Positions 12,101 to 25,500 of a DNA stretch of 64,000 nucleotides are shown piece by piece; the first letter of the stretch is position 1, and every line of letters starts with the position of its first letter. This stretch comes from Acridotheres tristis. Its lineage: Eukaryota > Chordata > Aves > Passeriformes > Sturnidae. The translations under genes were made by a program, and so were the position numbers. The notes below the pieces were generated by a model. The model was not told the origin of the DNA, did no database searches, and worked only from the letters and a program-made list of their open reading frames with translations. The stretch is from contig CM072919.1 in the NCBI GenBank assembly GCA_037013685.1, positions 48,043,616 through 48,107,615 on the forward strand, in the 5' to 3' direction.

Positions 12101-13449
12101 ACCTAAGTGTTATGCATTTAAGGGAATACAGATCCCAAATTATTTGCTGCAGGATTTGGCACAAGCAATATCCAAACAAGTACATCACACAGCACCCTGT
12201 CAGATCATGGAATAAAACTGTTAATATTGGTTGCTCGTAACACCAGTCTGAGTCTGCTCTGAAAGTAAAGAAATTACTACAAAAAGTAGTAATATAGTAT
12301 ATTCATCTTATTGAATAAGGACCTATATAATTTCAGATACAATATTTTCCATCAGGATATTTCAGCAATCAAGGATCACTCTCGAAGTAAAGAGGCTGCC
12401 TGTGACAAAGCTGTGTATCTTAAACTGAAGGCACTTTAAATCAAGCACCTAAAAACTGGAAAATTATAGACTCAATTAGAGAGAAAATGAGGTGAGGAAT
12501 GGTATTTGGAACCAAATTAGTCAATTGAACTGCAAAAACACTCCATCAAACCTTTCTCTTTTTCCCCCCAAGACGGGTAAAAACCAAACTACACCAAATC
12601 AAAATGTATTTTGCTTAGACAAGAGGGTCTTATAGGAGGGACACTGGTGAACAGATACTTGTTACCTGGCCATCACAGTTAGGTTTGAGAAGTCATTAAA
12701 AGCCATCAGATCTTTGCATGTTCATTCATCAAAAGAAGAAATACATCGTCAAATCCGAAGGTCTGACTTGTGTTGATAGTGGAGGTTTAAATAGCATTTT
12801 GACATACCTTAGTGTAGGTGGCCATACATGATCACAATTAGTTATAGCAAATATTTACCTCAATAGAGTAACTACTGAAAAATTCCGTATTAGCATACTG
12901 ATTCAGTGACTATCGTTTCTGATTACTGCCATACAAATCTGTATTTAATTACAAAACATGCCATTTCACAGGTGGTTTCTAAGAGAGCATTAATTACTAC
13001 ATAACAGTGTTTGTGTAAGGAGACATATCTCATAAAACTGATGTTTTGGGTGTGCTTTGCTTTTTTTTTTGGCTTTTTTTCTTCCTCCTTCAGGACTAGT
13101 CAAGATTATGGAAATTAATTTTCAGAGCAGAGTATCATCCCAGACTTACCTCTAAGATTAATTCAAGCTTTCTCAGATTACTACATACACACACCTCATG
13201 GTCTGTTGAATAAGATATTAATTTGATCCAGAGTTTTTTTGCAAATGTTGACCACAGCACCTAAGCTTCTCTGTAGCTGCAAGATGTGCATTATAATACA
13301 TCCCCTATGAAAATATTTCAGTGACCTTGAGCTGAAAATGAACCTATATCTGGAGAAAATAACAGTTAAAGTATTCAGTAATTCCACAATTCTCCAAACA
13401 AGAATTTCTCCTTACTGAAGGCAAACTATACACAAGTATTCAGCCTTTA

Positions 13450-13576
13450 ATAAAAACCAAAAAACTAAAAAAACTACAAAAACCTCACCTCAACCACCCA
13501 AAACAAACAAACAAAACTCCTCCCCAAATACAAACTAATAAACCACCCCAAAACAAACAAAAAACCCCAAAAGATA
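13450..13576. repeat. A/C-rich low-complexity tract
   Basis: About 125 bases almost free of G and low in T on the plus strand, with repeated CAAAACAAACAAA and AACCCC-like words. In the CCDC171 transcript this reads as a U/G-rich tract. Similar but shorter patches lie near 18172-18208, 31000-31040, 40960-41012, 41553-41645 and 44215-44260. Confidence 0.75.
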
Positions 13577-15279
13577 AAGACAAATGCATCCTGAAATTAG
13601 TTATTTAGATATGTCCAAAATGAAAACAGTTAAACACATGGACATGACATTCAGCAATGTCTTATCTTACTTTGTGAAGGTTTTTAAATCCCTCTTGAGC
13701 TGGAGTACCATTTTTAGCTTGGCTAGGTCAGAATGACACTGAACAATATGAGTGATGACACACTAGACAGCTATATGGACAGAGTTGTCATCAGCAAGCC
13801 AGCTGTGCTAACACCTGTATGTCCTGCACAACTGATCTTTAGGAACACGGATCAAGAAAGTCAGATTGCTAGGAGGGGAAACAAAAGTCATTCATCACAC
13901 ACTGAAATTAAGAAACACTCATTTGAGATGGAGGAGAAAAAGTAATATTTTTACTGCATTTTTTTCTTATAGAGAAATAATAGCTGGTTTCGTATTGTAA
14001 ACTTCTTACAGTAGTTATTTAAAATTTTAATCTAATTAGGCTTTCTTTGTGATTTTTTTGCATGTACACATACTCACTGTTTCAATGGGCTTGTGATAGG
14101 GCCAGTTGAGAACAACCCAGAACCACAGTGATGGACAGAACCTTGAGCACACATGCAAGCAGGCTTCACTCTTATTATCAATGTGTCTAACACAGAGAAA
14201 AATAATCTTGGGAGTTCCATTCAGTTAGGTAAAAAAAAAAATGGAGATTTCTAAAACAAGAGCTTTCAAACCATTATTGAGGTAACTAAATAATATAATG
14301 GACTATAGATCCCAGGTAACTGAGAGAAATGTGACTGATCAGTATATTTGAATGTGCCTGGTCATATCTACTGGAGTCTGACTGAGACAGCTAACTTAAG
14401 TCTCATAACTGTTCTCTTCCAGGACCTGATCAATTTGTGGTCTCCTTGCTGCAACTAACAATTATTGCCACTTACACTGAGTGTTTTTACCAATGCAGTC
14501 ACTTGTATATGGACTTAAACCTATTGTAAATTAATTCCTTGTAGGCCATAAAACTGTCATTATAAGGAAATGCATTTGATTGCTATGGACCACATCAGAA
14601 ATAACTATCCACTGCTACAACCTTACTAATTCTCAACTATTCAATGGCTCCACCCCATCTCCAGCTGTATTATAAAACTGTATTATATGTGCTGTATTGT
14701 AAAAACCCAAACCATTAAATTAGATAAAGATTTTACTGTCCTTGTATTTTTTACAAATATATAATGGGATGGGTGATACAGTGTTCATATTTTTTTTCAG
14801 CTGATAGAATCATGTAACCCAGTTCTTGTAAACAGACAGTTTAGGGGCATTTCAGAGGAGACAAAAGGGATAGCAGTGAGGCAATGAAACACAACAGTGG
14901 AAGGATTTCAAGGCATGACTGCTGACAGGTCTGCATGGAAGTTGTTCTGCTAGCAAGCATATGAAGTTTTCAATCAGCAGAAATGAAGAGCACTACAAAA
15001 GTGGATGAAGAATAATTTTTCTGACCAAGTGCCAGAAGGAAAGGAGCACACTGGATAGCTGCTTTGATCCCTGATGTGTCCCAAAGTGTCAGAATGAGTA
15101 GGCTGCTAACTGGTATTGGGAAAAACAGTGAGAATGTTGTATTTTATTAAGCTGCTAAAACAACCAAATCCTAAGCAACCAAGACAGGCTGAAAACTATG
15201 ATAGACTAAGCTTGTCAAGATTTTGATAGTTAAAAGTACAAGGAGAAACTAACAATTTTCTGTCACTGTGAAGGCTGGC

Positions 15280-15860
15280 TTGCTAGAATGACTTCCCATG
15301 GTGGTGTGTAGCACAGGCTAAACATAGAGAACAGGGACTTAGGCAGGCTGAAGAGGAAGCAGCTATAGCAGTGTACCAGGTGAAGCCTCTGTGAGGACAG
15401 ATGAGTGCAGGACAAAGTTGGTTACACCAGACACCTTTGGTTCCAGACCCACCACAGGTCACAGCTAAGCCCCACAGCCCTGCTGGCAGCCCCTCTGTGA
15501 AAATGAATTTAAGAACAAGAAAAACCCACCACACGGGAGAGAAGGAGGGAAGAAAAAGACTGAATATCAGAGCCAGAGCAGTGGGGCAGAAACACTTAAG
15601 GCACTGGATTAGGTATTTCCCCACAGCACACCATATTCCATGAAGGATCCCATGCTAGAGCAGGTCCAGGAAATCCTTTAGGATAGTTCCCAAAGGAATG
15701 AAGTCCATGGAGAGTCCATGCTGAAGCAGATATTCTTGAAAGATGGTAACCCACACGGAGAACCCACTATGATGCAGGGAAACAGTATGAGGAGTTACGA
15801 GCAGCAGGGAGGAGTTGCTGTGGACTGACTGCAAACCCCTATGCCTCATGACATGAGCAG
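15280..15860. repeat. Probable avian interspersed repeat, family unassigned
   Basis: A stretch richer in GC than its surroundings, containing three degenerate copies of a CCATGCTGGAGCAG-like word at 15648-15662, 15715-15729 and 15764-15778. This arrangement resembles a degenerate tandem block seen in common avian retroelement sequences, but I cannot name the family. Open frames on both strands (113 codons on minus at 15283-15624; 80 codons on plus at 15401-15643) have no recognisable product. Confidence 0.42.
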
Positions 15861-16210
15861 AGCAGTCACAAGTGAAGCTTTGATTAAAAGGCAGAGTAAT
15901 GCTAATTTTTTAATTGTTTCTAACTCTCCAAATCCAATTCAAGAAATAAATTAAAATAATTCCCCAAGCCAGCTTTTTTACCTGCGATGATAACTACTGT
16001 GCAATGTCTCTATCTAGATCTCAACACATGAGCATTCTCATCCTGTTTTGTCCCCCCGTCCTCTTGAAGAGGACTGAGAGAGCATCTGGTTGGGCATCTG
16101 TCTGCTGGCCAGGGCTAACAAAAAAAAAAGGACTCAAACTGAGGAGCAATACAAAGGGGAGGCTGAAGATTCTAGCAGAGATAGTGTAAAATAATTTCCT
16201 CCTCTGACGG

Positions 16211-16337
16211 GATTACAGGATCACAGAATAACAGAACATTCTGAGCTGGAAGGGACCCATAAAGATCACGAAGCCCGCTCTTAAATGACTGGCCTATACA
16301 GGGATTGAACCCACAACCTTGGCATTATTACCATAAC
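16211..16337 (-). mobile_element. tRNA-Ile-derived SINE with CR1 tail (TguSINE1-like)
   Basis: Read on the minus strand, the element has a tRNA-like body: a TAATAATGCC anticodon-arm sequence, then GGTTGTGGGTTCAATCCC, which contains a perfect B box (GGTTCAATCC) and matches the T arm of tRNA-Ile. It then changes to a CR1-like 3' end (GGGTCCCTTCCAGCTCAGAA) finished by TGTTATTCTGTGATCC. The 5' part of the tRNA, with the A box, is missing or decayed. This hybrid structure is that of the zebra finch family TguSINE1, mobilised by CR1. It is not a functional tRNA gene. Confidence 0.78.
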
Positions 16338-19300
16338 TAATAGATGATTAACTACATATTAAAGAATCCAATTATAAAAAATGAATAGATCTAATGTCTC
16401 CTACACTGTTTATACAACCGGAATACTATGAAATAAAAAAGAAATTAATAATGGAATACAGTTTATCAGCAAGCATAACAAGGGTTTATTTATAACAAAA
16501 ATAGCATCAACTTTTTGAGGGGAAAGTGTTTCAAGAAATAACTTATTTTTCATACATAAAAAAGGACTGCCCATGGGTTTTAAAATAAGACAAGTTCTTA
16601 AATTATTTTTGTTTTTATTAGAAGATTTTTTAAGAAAACTCTTTATATTTGAACTTCAAGTAGATGGAATCTCCTTTCATCACTCTTTCAGTAAAATTTT
16701 ACTTATTTCTGTTATCATTTTGCTATTACCTTTTGGTCATCTTTAGTATTTTGAGAATAAAACTGAACCAAACCATAATCCTCGATGTCTCTATTTATGC
16801 TTGATGATATTCTGTTTTGATTTTTAAAATTTGTTGAAGCATCCACTTTGCATTTAGGTATTTGTCCATAATATTTAGATGGTTTAAGATGAAGAAAGAT
16901 CTCTTATTTTATAAGTAACTTCTGTGGAAATAATTCAGCTCCAGGAGTAGGATAAAGATAGCTAATGTGACAAGATCCAGGGTAAGGCAAAAAATAACCT
17001 TCTAAAGAACATCTTGTAAATTAGGAAGGACATGAAACTAGTTGCTAAAAATATTTTCTCTCTTAGCATATCCAGTGCTCAAGTTCTTCAACAGCTATGC
17101 TTCATAAATATTAATGAAGATTAAAAAGGTAGTTCCAGAGTGGTCTTGAAACAATCACTCTGGGCACAAGCATGCCCAAGCACTTTTTGGCAAAGTCAAA
17201 TGTATGATACTAGATGTTCTATGCAGTCACAGTGCAAGGCAGAAAGTGGTGTAAATGATCCCTGGACTAGTGGTACGTTAGAAGCATGCACAGAGATTGT
17301 TTCCCTCGGCTCAGATTTCTCTTACTTTTGTTTGCAGACCGGTATATCCAAAGGCAGATGATCTAGTACCTACATTGCTGACTTTCGGAATTCTTGTAGG
17401 GATAGTATATGGAGAGGAATGAGGCCACTTTAATGGATCAGAGTATACTGTCTTATCCTGAGTCTAACTAAGATTACTAAGGATGTCTGTAAAATCCCTC
17501 TTGAGATCTATAGGTAAAAGTTTAGCATTATGCATTAATAATACAGATCCTGAAGTGATGCAGTGGAATTTTGTGGATACTTGCTCATGAATACATCAAC
17601 ATAGAAATATCAAAACCTTCAATTTCAAACTCTAGTAAGTAAAGCTGCAGTTAATAGTAGTACTTGCTCAACTTTAGTTGATTCTGAACTTTACCCATTT
17701 TCTTTTGATTTCTTTTCTTAAAACAAAAGTGATTTCCAGAATTTCTAGTGGAGAAAGAGAGGCTTATGGTTCCTTTACTGGTACTTAATCCATTTCTTCA
17801 TGGTCTGTTTTTTAACTGTGTGAGAAACCCTTTAAGAACAACAGTGTAAACTTTCTAATTTACACATATGCCATGTTCACTAATGCTAGGTAATTAGTTA
17901 CCATTATGATGTAGGGTTTACATTTCAGATATTTCCCAAACAAAATCAGTAATTTCCTTTTGTTCTTCTAGGAGAAATAGTATGTCAAATTTTGAATGAT
18001 TTACAATCAATTTTTTTAGTTCCTGCTAAAAGGGGCATCCTGACATTTCTGATTCTTATGTTTTCCTCATTCTTTTGGTTGACAAACCAAAAAGGATAAA
18101 TTATTTTTATCACTAATATGCTATGTGAGCCTAACAATTATGTACATTAAGAATTAAGAAGCAATATGGTAACTAAAAAAAAAAACCTAAAAAACCAAAA
18201 AACAAAAGGCTGTTTCTTAAACAATTCACTGCATCAGGTTAATCAGTACTAAGCATGTGACCTTCTCTATAGCCTTTCCCCAAACAGTGCAAATCTTGCT
18301 CATATAACGGCATGGTTTTCAAAACCAAAATATAACCTTGCAATCCAGAACAATAAATTCTGAATGCCAAGGACACTACATGTATCTCTTACTGCAAAAA
18401 CACAACACTTTCTGCATGAGATGAATTTTTAACCTTAAAAGAAGCCAGTATGAAAACGGTGGGGGCAGAAAGCAAAACAGTCTCTACCAACAGTTTGCTG
18501 CAGCTAAAACACATAGTTTTTAGGTTCTGTCACTTTCTTGAATATTAAAGGAAAGAAAGACCTGAAAAAAGTATCTGAAAATTAAATTAGTTTTGGTGAA
18601 CATAGGAACTAAAATGAAGAATAGATTCCCATGTTGCTTGAATTCAAGATGTGATAAGGGAAATTAACACTCCAAGGTAATAAAAACACTATTTTGCTCT
18701 GTGTTGCTCAAGACTAAAAACAGTAATGAAACAATCAACAACTACAGCTAAAGTTAAAAACAGTCCTTTTGCCTAAATAATTAATAAACAAGTTTTGTTG
18801 GACTTTCAAATAATGCTATACCAGGGCAAAACTGTGCAAGTTGAAGAGACTATTTAAGATTACTACTCAATTTTAAAAATGTCCTAAAATATCATGAAAG
18901 TGTCTGACTACAGGTTACAACTTACTGTCTTTTCTTTATGTTTTATCATGTATCAAAGACTAAAGTAGCACACACAAAGTCATATGTTTTATGGCCACCA
19001 TGCATGTGACATCAGCAAATGACCTCTAACTTACACGGCACAGACTTATCTCCACAGAAATTGTCAGCTGTTTGGATGTTCAATAGTCTTCACTTGGTAA
19101 CCAGAAATAGTGCTCTCAGTGATTAAGGGAAGGAAAGTGGATTTTGTAGTAAGTTTTGTAGTAAGAAATAAGAAGTTTGTGTACTAGAAAACTGTTTTAT
19201 TTCACAAAAAATGAACAGTTTTTTAAGATAAAAGAAGTTGAAGATGGAAATAAACTCTAAGAAAAGGAAGCAACCTTTCAATTTCTACTCTTCTCTTTCC

Positions 19301-19372
19301 CTGAGCAAAAGCAGTGGTAAACCTTTGCTATGTTTAGAAATACAAATCAGAGGAATCACTTTAAGTTCTTAC
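16338..19372. other. Intron of CCDC171 (part), no gene seen
   Basis: The remainder of the 12-kb intron up to window exon 12. It is AT-rich and has one A/C-rich patch at 18172-18208. Open frames such as 17140-17361 on the plus strand lack splice support and coding character. No transposon recognised. Confidence 0.55.
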
Positions 19373-19427
19373 CTTATGAAGAGTGTCTTCCACAGCTTTC
19401 ATATGACTAATGACCAATTCTCTGTCT
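19373..19427 (-). CDS. CCDC171: CCDC171 exon (window exon 12), 55 nt
   Basis: A 55-nt exon between a T-rich acceptor ending TTGTAATAG and a GTAAGA donor. Its first base completes Lys with window exon 11; then 18 codons read DRELVISHMKAVEDTLHK. The segment matches the family stretch between the AAK and VRDQ blocks, as I recall it, and it repairs the frame between its neighbours: without it, window exons 11 and 13 would not join in frame. Exit phase 0. The intron back to window exon 11 (19428-22006) contains a CR1 fragment at 20128-20462. Confidence 0.9.
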
Positions 19428-20127
19428 CTATTACAAGACAAAAAAAAGGAAGAGATCATAGAACTGAAACTCACCAGATTTAGAAATTAATTTTCTGCTA
19501 CTTTTAAACTATCATGTAATTTCAAATAATTGTTGATAATTCAAAGTATTATGTTTTTGTCTCTTCTTGTTATATGCCCAATGTAAACCTTAAAAAATAG
19601 TTAATGTACCACTATTTGGCATATTTCCATATGAAATTTGCTTCGTTGTGGACTATCAAACATAGCTGCAATTATGGGCATATTAATGAACAACTATCAT
19701 TTTCTTGGAGAGTTTTAGATGTAAAAGGCACATTAAATGGAGTCTTCCAACAGGAAGAGAATACATTCACGTACATTTCCAAAAGAAGTCCAGCCAAGGA
19801 TCCTACCCATACAATAGGGAGGTTTGAAGAATGAAACAAGTCTCTAACGCCCTTTTGTAGATCAGGGCTTCGTAAGAAAGATAACTCTCATCAGCTATGC
19901 TGTCATGAAGAACCTTGGCCTCAACTCATTATTGACAGAAATAGAACTGAAATTGCATAATACCATATGACGAAGGAGAAAGGACAGCATGACAAAAAAA
20001 CTACTATAGGAAGTAAAATGGAATTCATGCCAGAAAACGTAATGCACCTCAATATTCCAGGATGGTCGCTAATTTTTGCCAGCTATATGTATATTTTGTT
20101 TGAGCCTTTACAATACCTAAACCAGAA

Positions 20128-20462
20128 GCCACAGAATCACTATGATTTACGTTGGAAAAGACCCTCAAGATCGCCCAGCCCACCACTAAACCGTGTTCCC
20201 AAGGGCTACATCTGTATATCATTTAAATACCTCCAGACTCTAAAGCTTCCCTGGGCAGCCTGTTCAAGTCCTTGACAACCATTTCAGCACAGTATCTTTT
20301 CCTAATATCCAATATAAAACTCTCTTGGCACAAAGTGCCATTCCCTCTTGTCCTATCAATTGTTACTTGGGAGAACAGACCAAGCCCCACTTCACTACAA
20401 CCTCCTTTCAGGTAGCTATAGAGAGCAACAAGGTCTTCCCTTAGCCTCTTTAGCTCCAGCTA
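20128..20462 (-). mobile_element. CR1 LINE 3' fragment
   Basis: The plus strand starts with CCACAGAATCACTATG, the reversed CR1 terminus, then GGAAAAGACCCTCAAGATC, CTTCCCTGGGCAGCCTGTTC, TTCCCTCTTGTCCTATC, CAACCTCCTTTCAGGTAG and AGAGAGCAACAAGGTCTTCCC, all CR1 landmarks in order. The element is on the minus strand, 5'-truncated, about 335 bases, and shares orientation with CCDC171. It lies in the intron between window exons 11 and 12. Confidence 0.9.
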
Positions 20463-22005
20463 AAATCACAGCATTCTTCCCTATGTAATGATGGCTGCTT
20501 TCTCATTTCTTGATTCATACTATCTTAACAGAAAATACAGGAAGGTGGGCAAAAGAGTAGAATTGGCTTTTACATTCCTAATAAAGCCACATAGCCTTTT
20601 CTTTTTTCAGAATCCTGCCTTTCTTTGGATTACATTGACAGGGTACCTGGTTGCTGGATGGGGTTAACCCACAACACAGAGAAATTACCAAAAATCTACT
20701 GGATTTTAGTCAGGTTCACTGTTTCAGACTCTTTTATTAATATTGCTTCTTACTCAGGAAGAAAGTGGAACGAAGTGCTAGCCACCACTAAAAGAAAATC
20801 AAGACAGCCATTCTCAGAACAAGCTAGACATCTTGATGTCCTATACAGCTTTACAAAAATTTAGGGAAGAAATTGAAAGACATCCATGCTTTGCCTACAA
20901 TCACTAGGTGATGGAATAGATATTAAAATAAGAGTTTCCGGATAAGACCAGTCTATTTACCTACTTTGCTTACATGTTCCAAAGGAAGAAAAAGACATTT
21001 GCAATTATTATGAAGAGTTGGTAGAACCATGACTGGTTTGGGAATTTTCACACTAACAAAACCTTTTCTGAATATAAGAATGGCAATAGAGAATGGTCCT
21101 TACAGGAGTGCATAAAATAGTTTGGGGCAGAGAGAAAAGGAAAAGGCTTTTGAGAACAATTCCTTCTTTGGGTCATAATCTGCTTTGATACACTTATACC
21201 TAATAATATTTGTCATTTTAATTAGCTTGTTATATCACTGATAACTATATTAATTACATTATTTTGCTGGTGCATAAGCCCCTTAAAACTTCCAAGCTAT
21301 TGTTCTTCAGAGGTCAAATCTACCCCAGGTATAATGAGAAATTTTAATTTTAAATTGAACTTTTTTAAAATCTTGGCCATGGACCAATAATATTTAAAGT
21401 GCATACTACTGTAAGACTAATAGATAACGAAGTCTGAAAGGACTTATAATTTTATCTGACTTTATAACTCTAAGAGGTTAGTAATAATCTCATTCAAGTC
21501 AATGGAACAGCTTTTGACTAACAATACTTTCAAAAATGGTCCCTAAATATTTCCTTCCACTCTTCAAGTTGCAGTATAAAAAGGTATGGGGCTTATATCT
21601 AAATCTAAAACTCTCTGAAATCAGCAAAAGTATCTACACTATTCCACAGATAAGCCTAGGTCTAAAATGGGTTTCAGCCCCTTTAGGAACAATCATTTCT
21701 TAAACAAAATGTGAAGGATCTACCAAAGAGATGTTGTCAAATCAGTAAGGTAATTGGCAGACAAACTGCTTATGCATTTTGGACCAAGAATTTGTAGCAC
21801 TATTATGGGATAACTACAGAAAATGTAACATGTAGTATCTTGAACTAACAGTTTTCTTTTTAGAAGTCTATCGCTGAATTTCAAAGAGAGGCAGATGTAC
21901 TTTTGTTTTCTAGCATTACATTAGCCAAGGCTAAAACCCTGTGCATGAAAGTAAGAATTGATCTTTTGTCCGTTTTAAGTGATCTCCCCAAGGTCCCAGT
22001 GCTCA

Positions 22006-22182
<177 letters not shown>

Positions 22183-24099
22183 TCAGCCCAAATAATTAAC
22201 TTCAGTTTATGCCATAGGCTATTAAACAAAGTGGAAAACAGACTGACTGTGTAGTAGATTTGGACCATTGCATACTAAGGTTTTATGAATTCTCTAGCAA
22301 AAAATTACCAATTCAGAACCCCCCAGTTTTCAGTCTATTGACTGTGTACAAATATATTTATAAAATAAAATGATTTTTTGATCAAGCAGGGACATACACT
22401 ATGCTACAAGTACTATATTTACAAACACCAGATCTAAACACAAAGGAAATAATCAAGAGTACAGCTTTAAAAAACACAGAATAGTCTCAAAACTTAATTA
22501 AAAATAAACATTAAAGAAAGGAATTCACAAAGAAAGGGAATAACACAGAAGCATTTATTTAAATATTCTACACTGTTCAGAAATTTCAGTAGAATAAATA
22601 ATCTCATATTCTCTGTAAGTGTATCAAGTACAACTTTTTTATGGTGCTTTCACTATTTTAACATTAGTTTCCCAATATGCAAAATAGTATGTGTATTTTT
22701 AAACATTTCTCTCTGGCTTAGAATTAACACAACATGCTTTAATCAATTCAGATTAATCCAATAGATGAAAAATAGCATAGAGGACTAATTAATACAGAAC
22801 CTGGCTGGTTGCTACTCCTTTCTGCTGGGATAAATCAATACATTTATAGATTGGAGTATTAATAATTTGATTTCATAATTTGTTACATGTTACATTTTAC
22901 TTACAGCTGTTAATTACCTTTTTAGAAAGAAATTATAATAGGTGATTATAAAAATTCTTTTACACATAGTGTATTTCCTGATAGATTGTAAAATAGAGAA
23001 GGCTGCACAGTTGCAAGACTGAGCTCTTTCACACCTTTTTTTCATAATTTAGGGGTATATTTTCCTCTTAAATTCTAAGAATGCTTGGCATAATTTGTAC
23101 TCAGTACTTGTTCTGGACTGTGGAACATGGAGAGGTATTATGCTGTGAATGAGTATGAGGAATAGTATACACAAAATGCTGATAAAAATTGGAGGGCACT
23201 GAAAACTCAACTAATCTGAAGAAGCTTCAGACCTCTTTAAGGGTCAGAGGCACTTCAAAAAGCATTATGATAGAGAAAATTTCTATAAAATAGCAACCTA
23301 TAGCAAAGTTTTGCACAGTCCTGCAAAATAAGCTGTAATCTATGGACTGGCATAAATCTTCTTCTAACATTCCTGAAAAGAAAAGACAAACAGTTACATC
23401 AATGGTAGTGTATTCTGAAGGTACAGCACCATTACTTGAACTCTTGTTCAGGAATTTACAAAATCTAGGCTGAAATTAATCACAACTGTAAGAAAAAAAA
23501 TTGAAGTTTATTTAAGAAACGCTAAACACAGAAAAGTTAATAATATTCTTGTTCAAATGACTGCAGGTTGAATAATTCTATTTTGAATCTTATTTTCTTA
23601 TTTTCAATAAACAATTGATATACTTCCCCTAAGGAAAGATAAGATAAACATACAGATAGAGACATCCACTGCACAAGGATATTCAAAACCAGAAGTCTTG
23701 CTTTCAAAAATTCTACCCTAAAGCCACTGGCAGCTATCAAAGCCCTGTCTAAACAGATGACTTGAATTATCAGATTTTCAGAAATTTTATTTCCAAGAAC
23801 CCAAATGTCGATTAGCATGGATAAAAGGATCCATCTCTAATTCAAGAACAAAGAGTATTATCTTCTTTCAATTATTGTGTTTACTGTTTGCTTTTAGCTT
23901 TGAGGAAAGCATTCTGAAAACCAAGTCAGGTAACCCCCCACCCATATTCCCACCTTTGATAAAAAGACTATATTTGAACACAGAACAAGGTCTCTGTTAC
24001 CAATGTTTGGTCCAACCCAGTTTCCCACCTCACTGAAAAACCTGGTTTTAAGTAGTTTCTGCTATTATTTTGATGCAAGAAATTTTTGATGTAGACACT

Positions 24100-25500
24100 G
24101 TTGAATGGATTTTGGCCCCAAAGCCCTAGCAGTCTAAAAGAGTAGAGAAAGACAGGATAATAGGAATATTATGCAAATTTATTTCATTTTTATTATAGCT
24201 ATCCATCTGCAGGGGTTGAAGTGTTGTCAGCTCCCACATAAATCTTTCATTACTGACCACAAACAGTGAAAAGACCCACTAGTCAAAATCTTCTGTGAGC
24301 TGCTAACTAATCTAGGTTACTCATTACAAGCACACGCCTATTAATGAGGCAATAGCAGGGCCTAACTGTTTTAAGGGGCATGGTCAGGAATCCACACTAG
24401 CTGGTGATGAAATAATATAGAAACGGTTAAATTAAGCATCTCACTGAAGAGCTGCTCCATTATATTCAAAAAGAACCCCATTATTTACAGAAATCTCTAA
24501 AGGATTCAGACTTTATCTACTAATAATATAGCAATATGTAAGCAACATAGAATCTGATTTTAGCACTCCAAAAGCAGTTTCAACAATTACTTGAGGCTTC
24601 TTGCTACTGTGGATTAAAGTCAAGCCTTGGAAATGTTCAAATACAGTGTGGTGTATTATAAAATAATGGCTCGTAAGCCCCTTTTTTTGCTTCTTCAGAT
24701 TGATCTAATTAAAACCCTTGATAAACTTTATGGACTCTAATATTTCCAGCTGAGTGACTGAAACCAAGAGGGTGTGCCTCAAGGCAGCAAGGCAACAATG
24801 ATAAGCAGCAGGTTAGCCACTAATTTCTCAGCTAGGGTAGATTGTGAAAGTGTGATGTTCTGATATCCAAGAAAGTGTTCAGGAGAGAATAGGATAAATC
24901 AAGTTTAATAACTCTGCTCCTAATTGTTCCCTCAATGCTCCACTCTAATTACTTGGAGAACTCTCCTGACTGTCACCTGATATTAAGTTGTTGGAGGCTG
25001 AGTGTGGAGCAGTGAGATAATCAATAAACATTTAGTGGGGAGAAGAATGAAGATCCCGTTAAGCAGTGGGAACCTGCAGCACCCAAAGCCCTTCTGCTCA
25101 TGAGAAAACCTATGGGAGAGCCATAGTGATTGCAAAGCAATAATCCAAAGCACTGGTTTTAGGCTTTGAGGCCTTTAGGCAACAGTACATTTGAGAAAAA
25201 AAGGTTAACACGGTCACCCTAATTACAGCCCATTTTCACATTCTTCATATATAAGCAAAGACAAGCCAATTAGGTAGAAAGGAAGATAAGGGAAGTTTTA
25301 TTTGTATACTAATTAAACCCCTGATGAAATTAAAGGAAAAACATACAGCTCTGTAATTGTGTCTGAGAAAGGTCACTTCAGGTTCAGTTATCAGAAAAGC
25401 ACAGCCTTGAGATATTTCACTTAATCCACAATATAGCCCTTATTTTGCCCCCCAGGTCTTAGTATTTACAAAAATAAGAAAATTTCAAAACCTGATAATG
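24100..25500. promoter_or_regulatory. Possible conserved non-coding regulatory stretch
   Basis: A section with no recognisable repeat and a higher-complexity composition than its surroundings. It contains a perfect octamer ATGCAAAT (24171-24178) and several TAATTA/CAATTA-type homeodomain cores near 24.9-25.3 kb. CCDC171 neighbours the developmental regulator BNC2 in vertebrates, and introns beside such genes often hold enhancers. This is inference only; conservation cannot be judged from one sequence. Confidence 0.2.

Larger units (their letters stand above)
8221..15279. other. Intron of CCDC171 (part), no gene seen
   Basis: Part of the 12-kb intron between window exons 12 (19373) and 13 (7298). 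It is AT-rich and holds a CA-type microsatellite (9069-9110) and an A/C-rich low-complexity tract (13450-13576). The short open frames have no coding character and no splice support. I see no recognisable transposon in this part. Confidence 0.6.

Noticed and set aside
13196..13387. Minus-strand frame with an AG acceptor and 63 codons, considered as the exon between 22007 and 7167
   Set aside because: The 55-nt exon at 19373-19427 fits the family sequence and repairs the frame exactly; this one does neither.
15283..15849. Frames of 64-113 codons on both strands
   Set aside because: They lie in a probable interspersed repeat, overlap on opposite strands and show no conserved motif.
16275..16337. 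Possible tRNA-Ile gene on the minus strand
   Set aside because: Only the anticodon-arm remnant and T arm are present and they run into a CR1 tail, so it is a SINE body.
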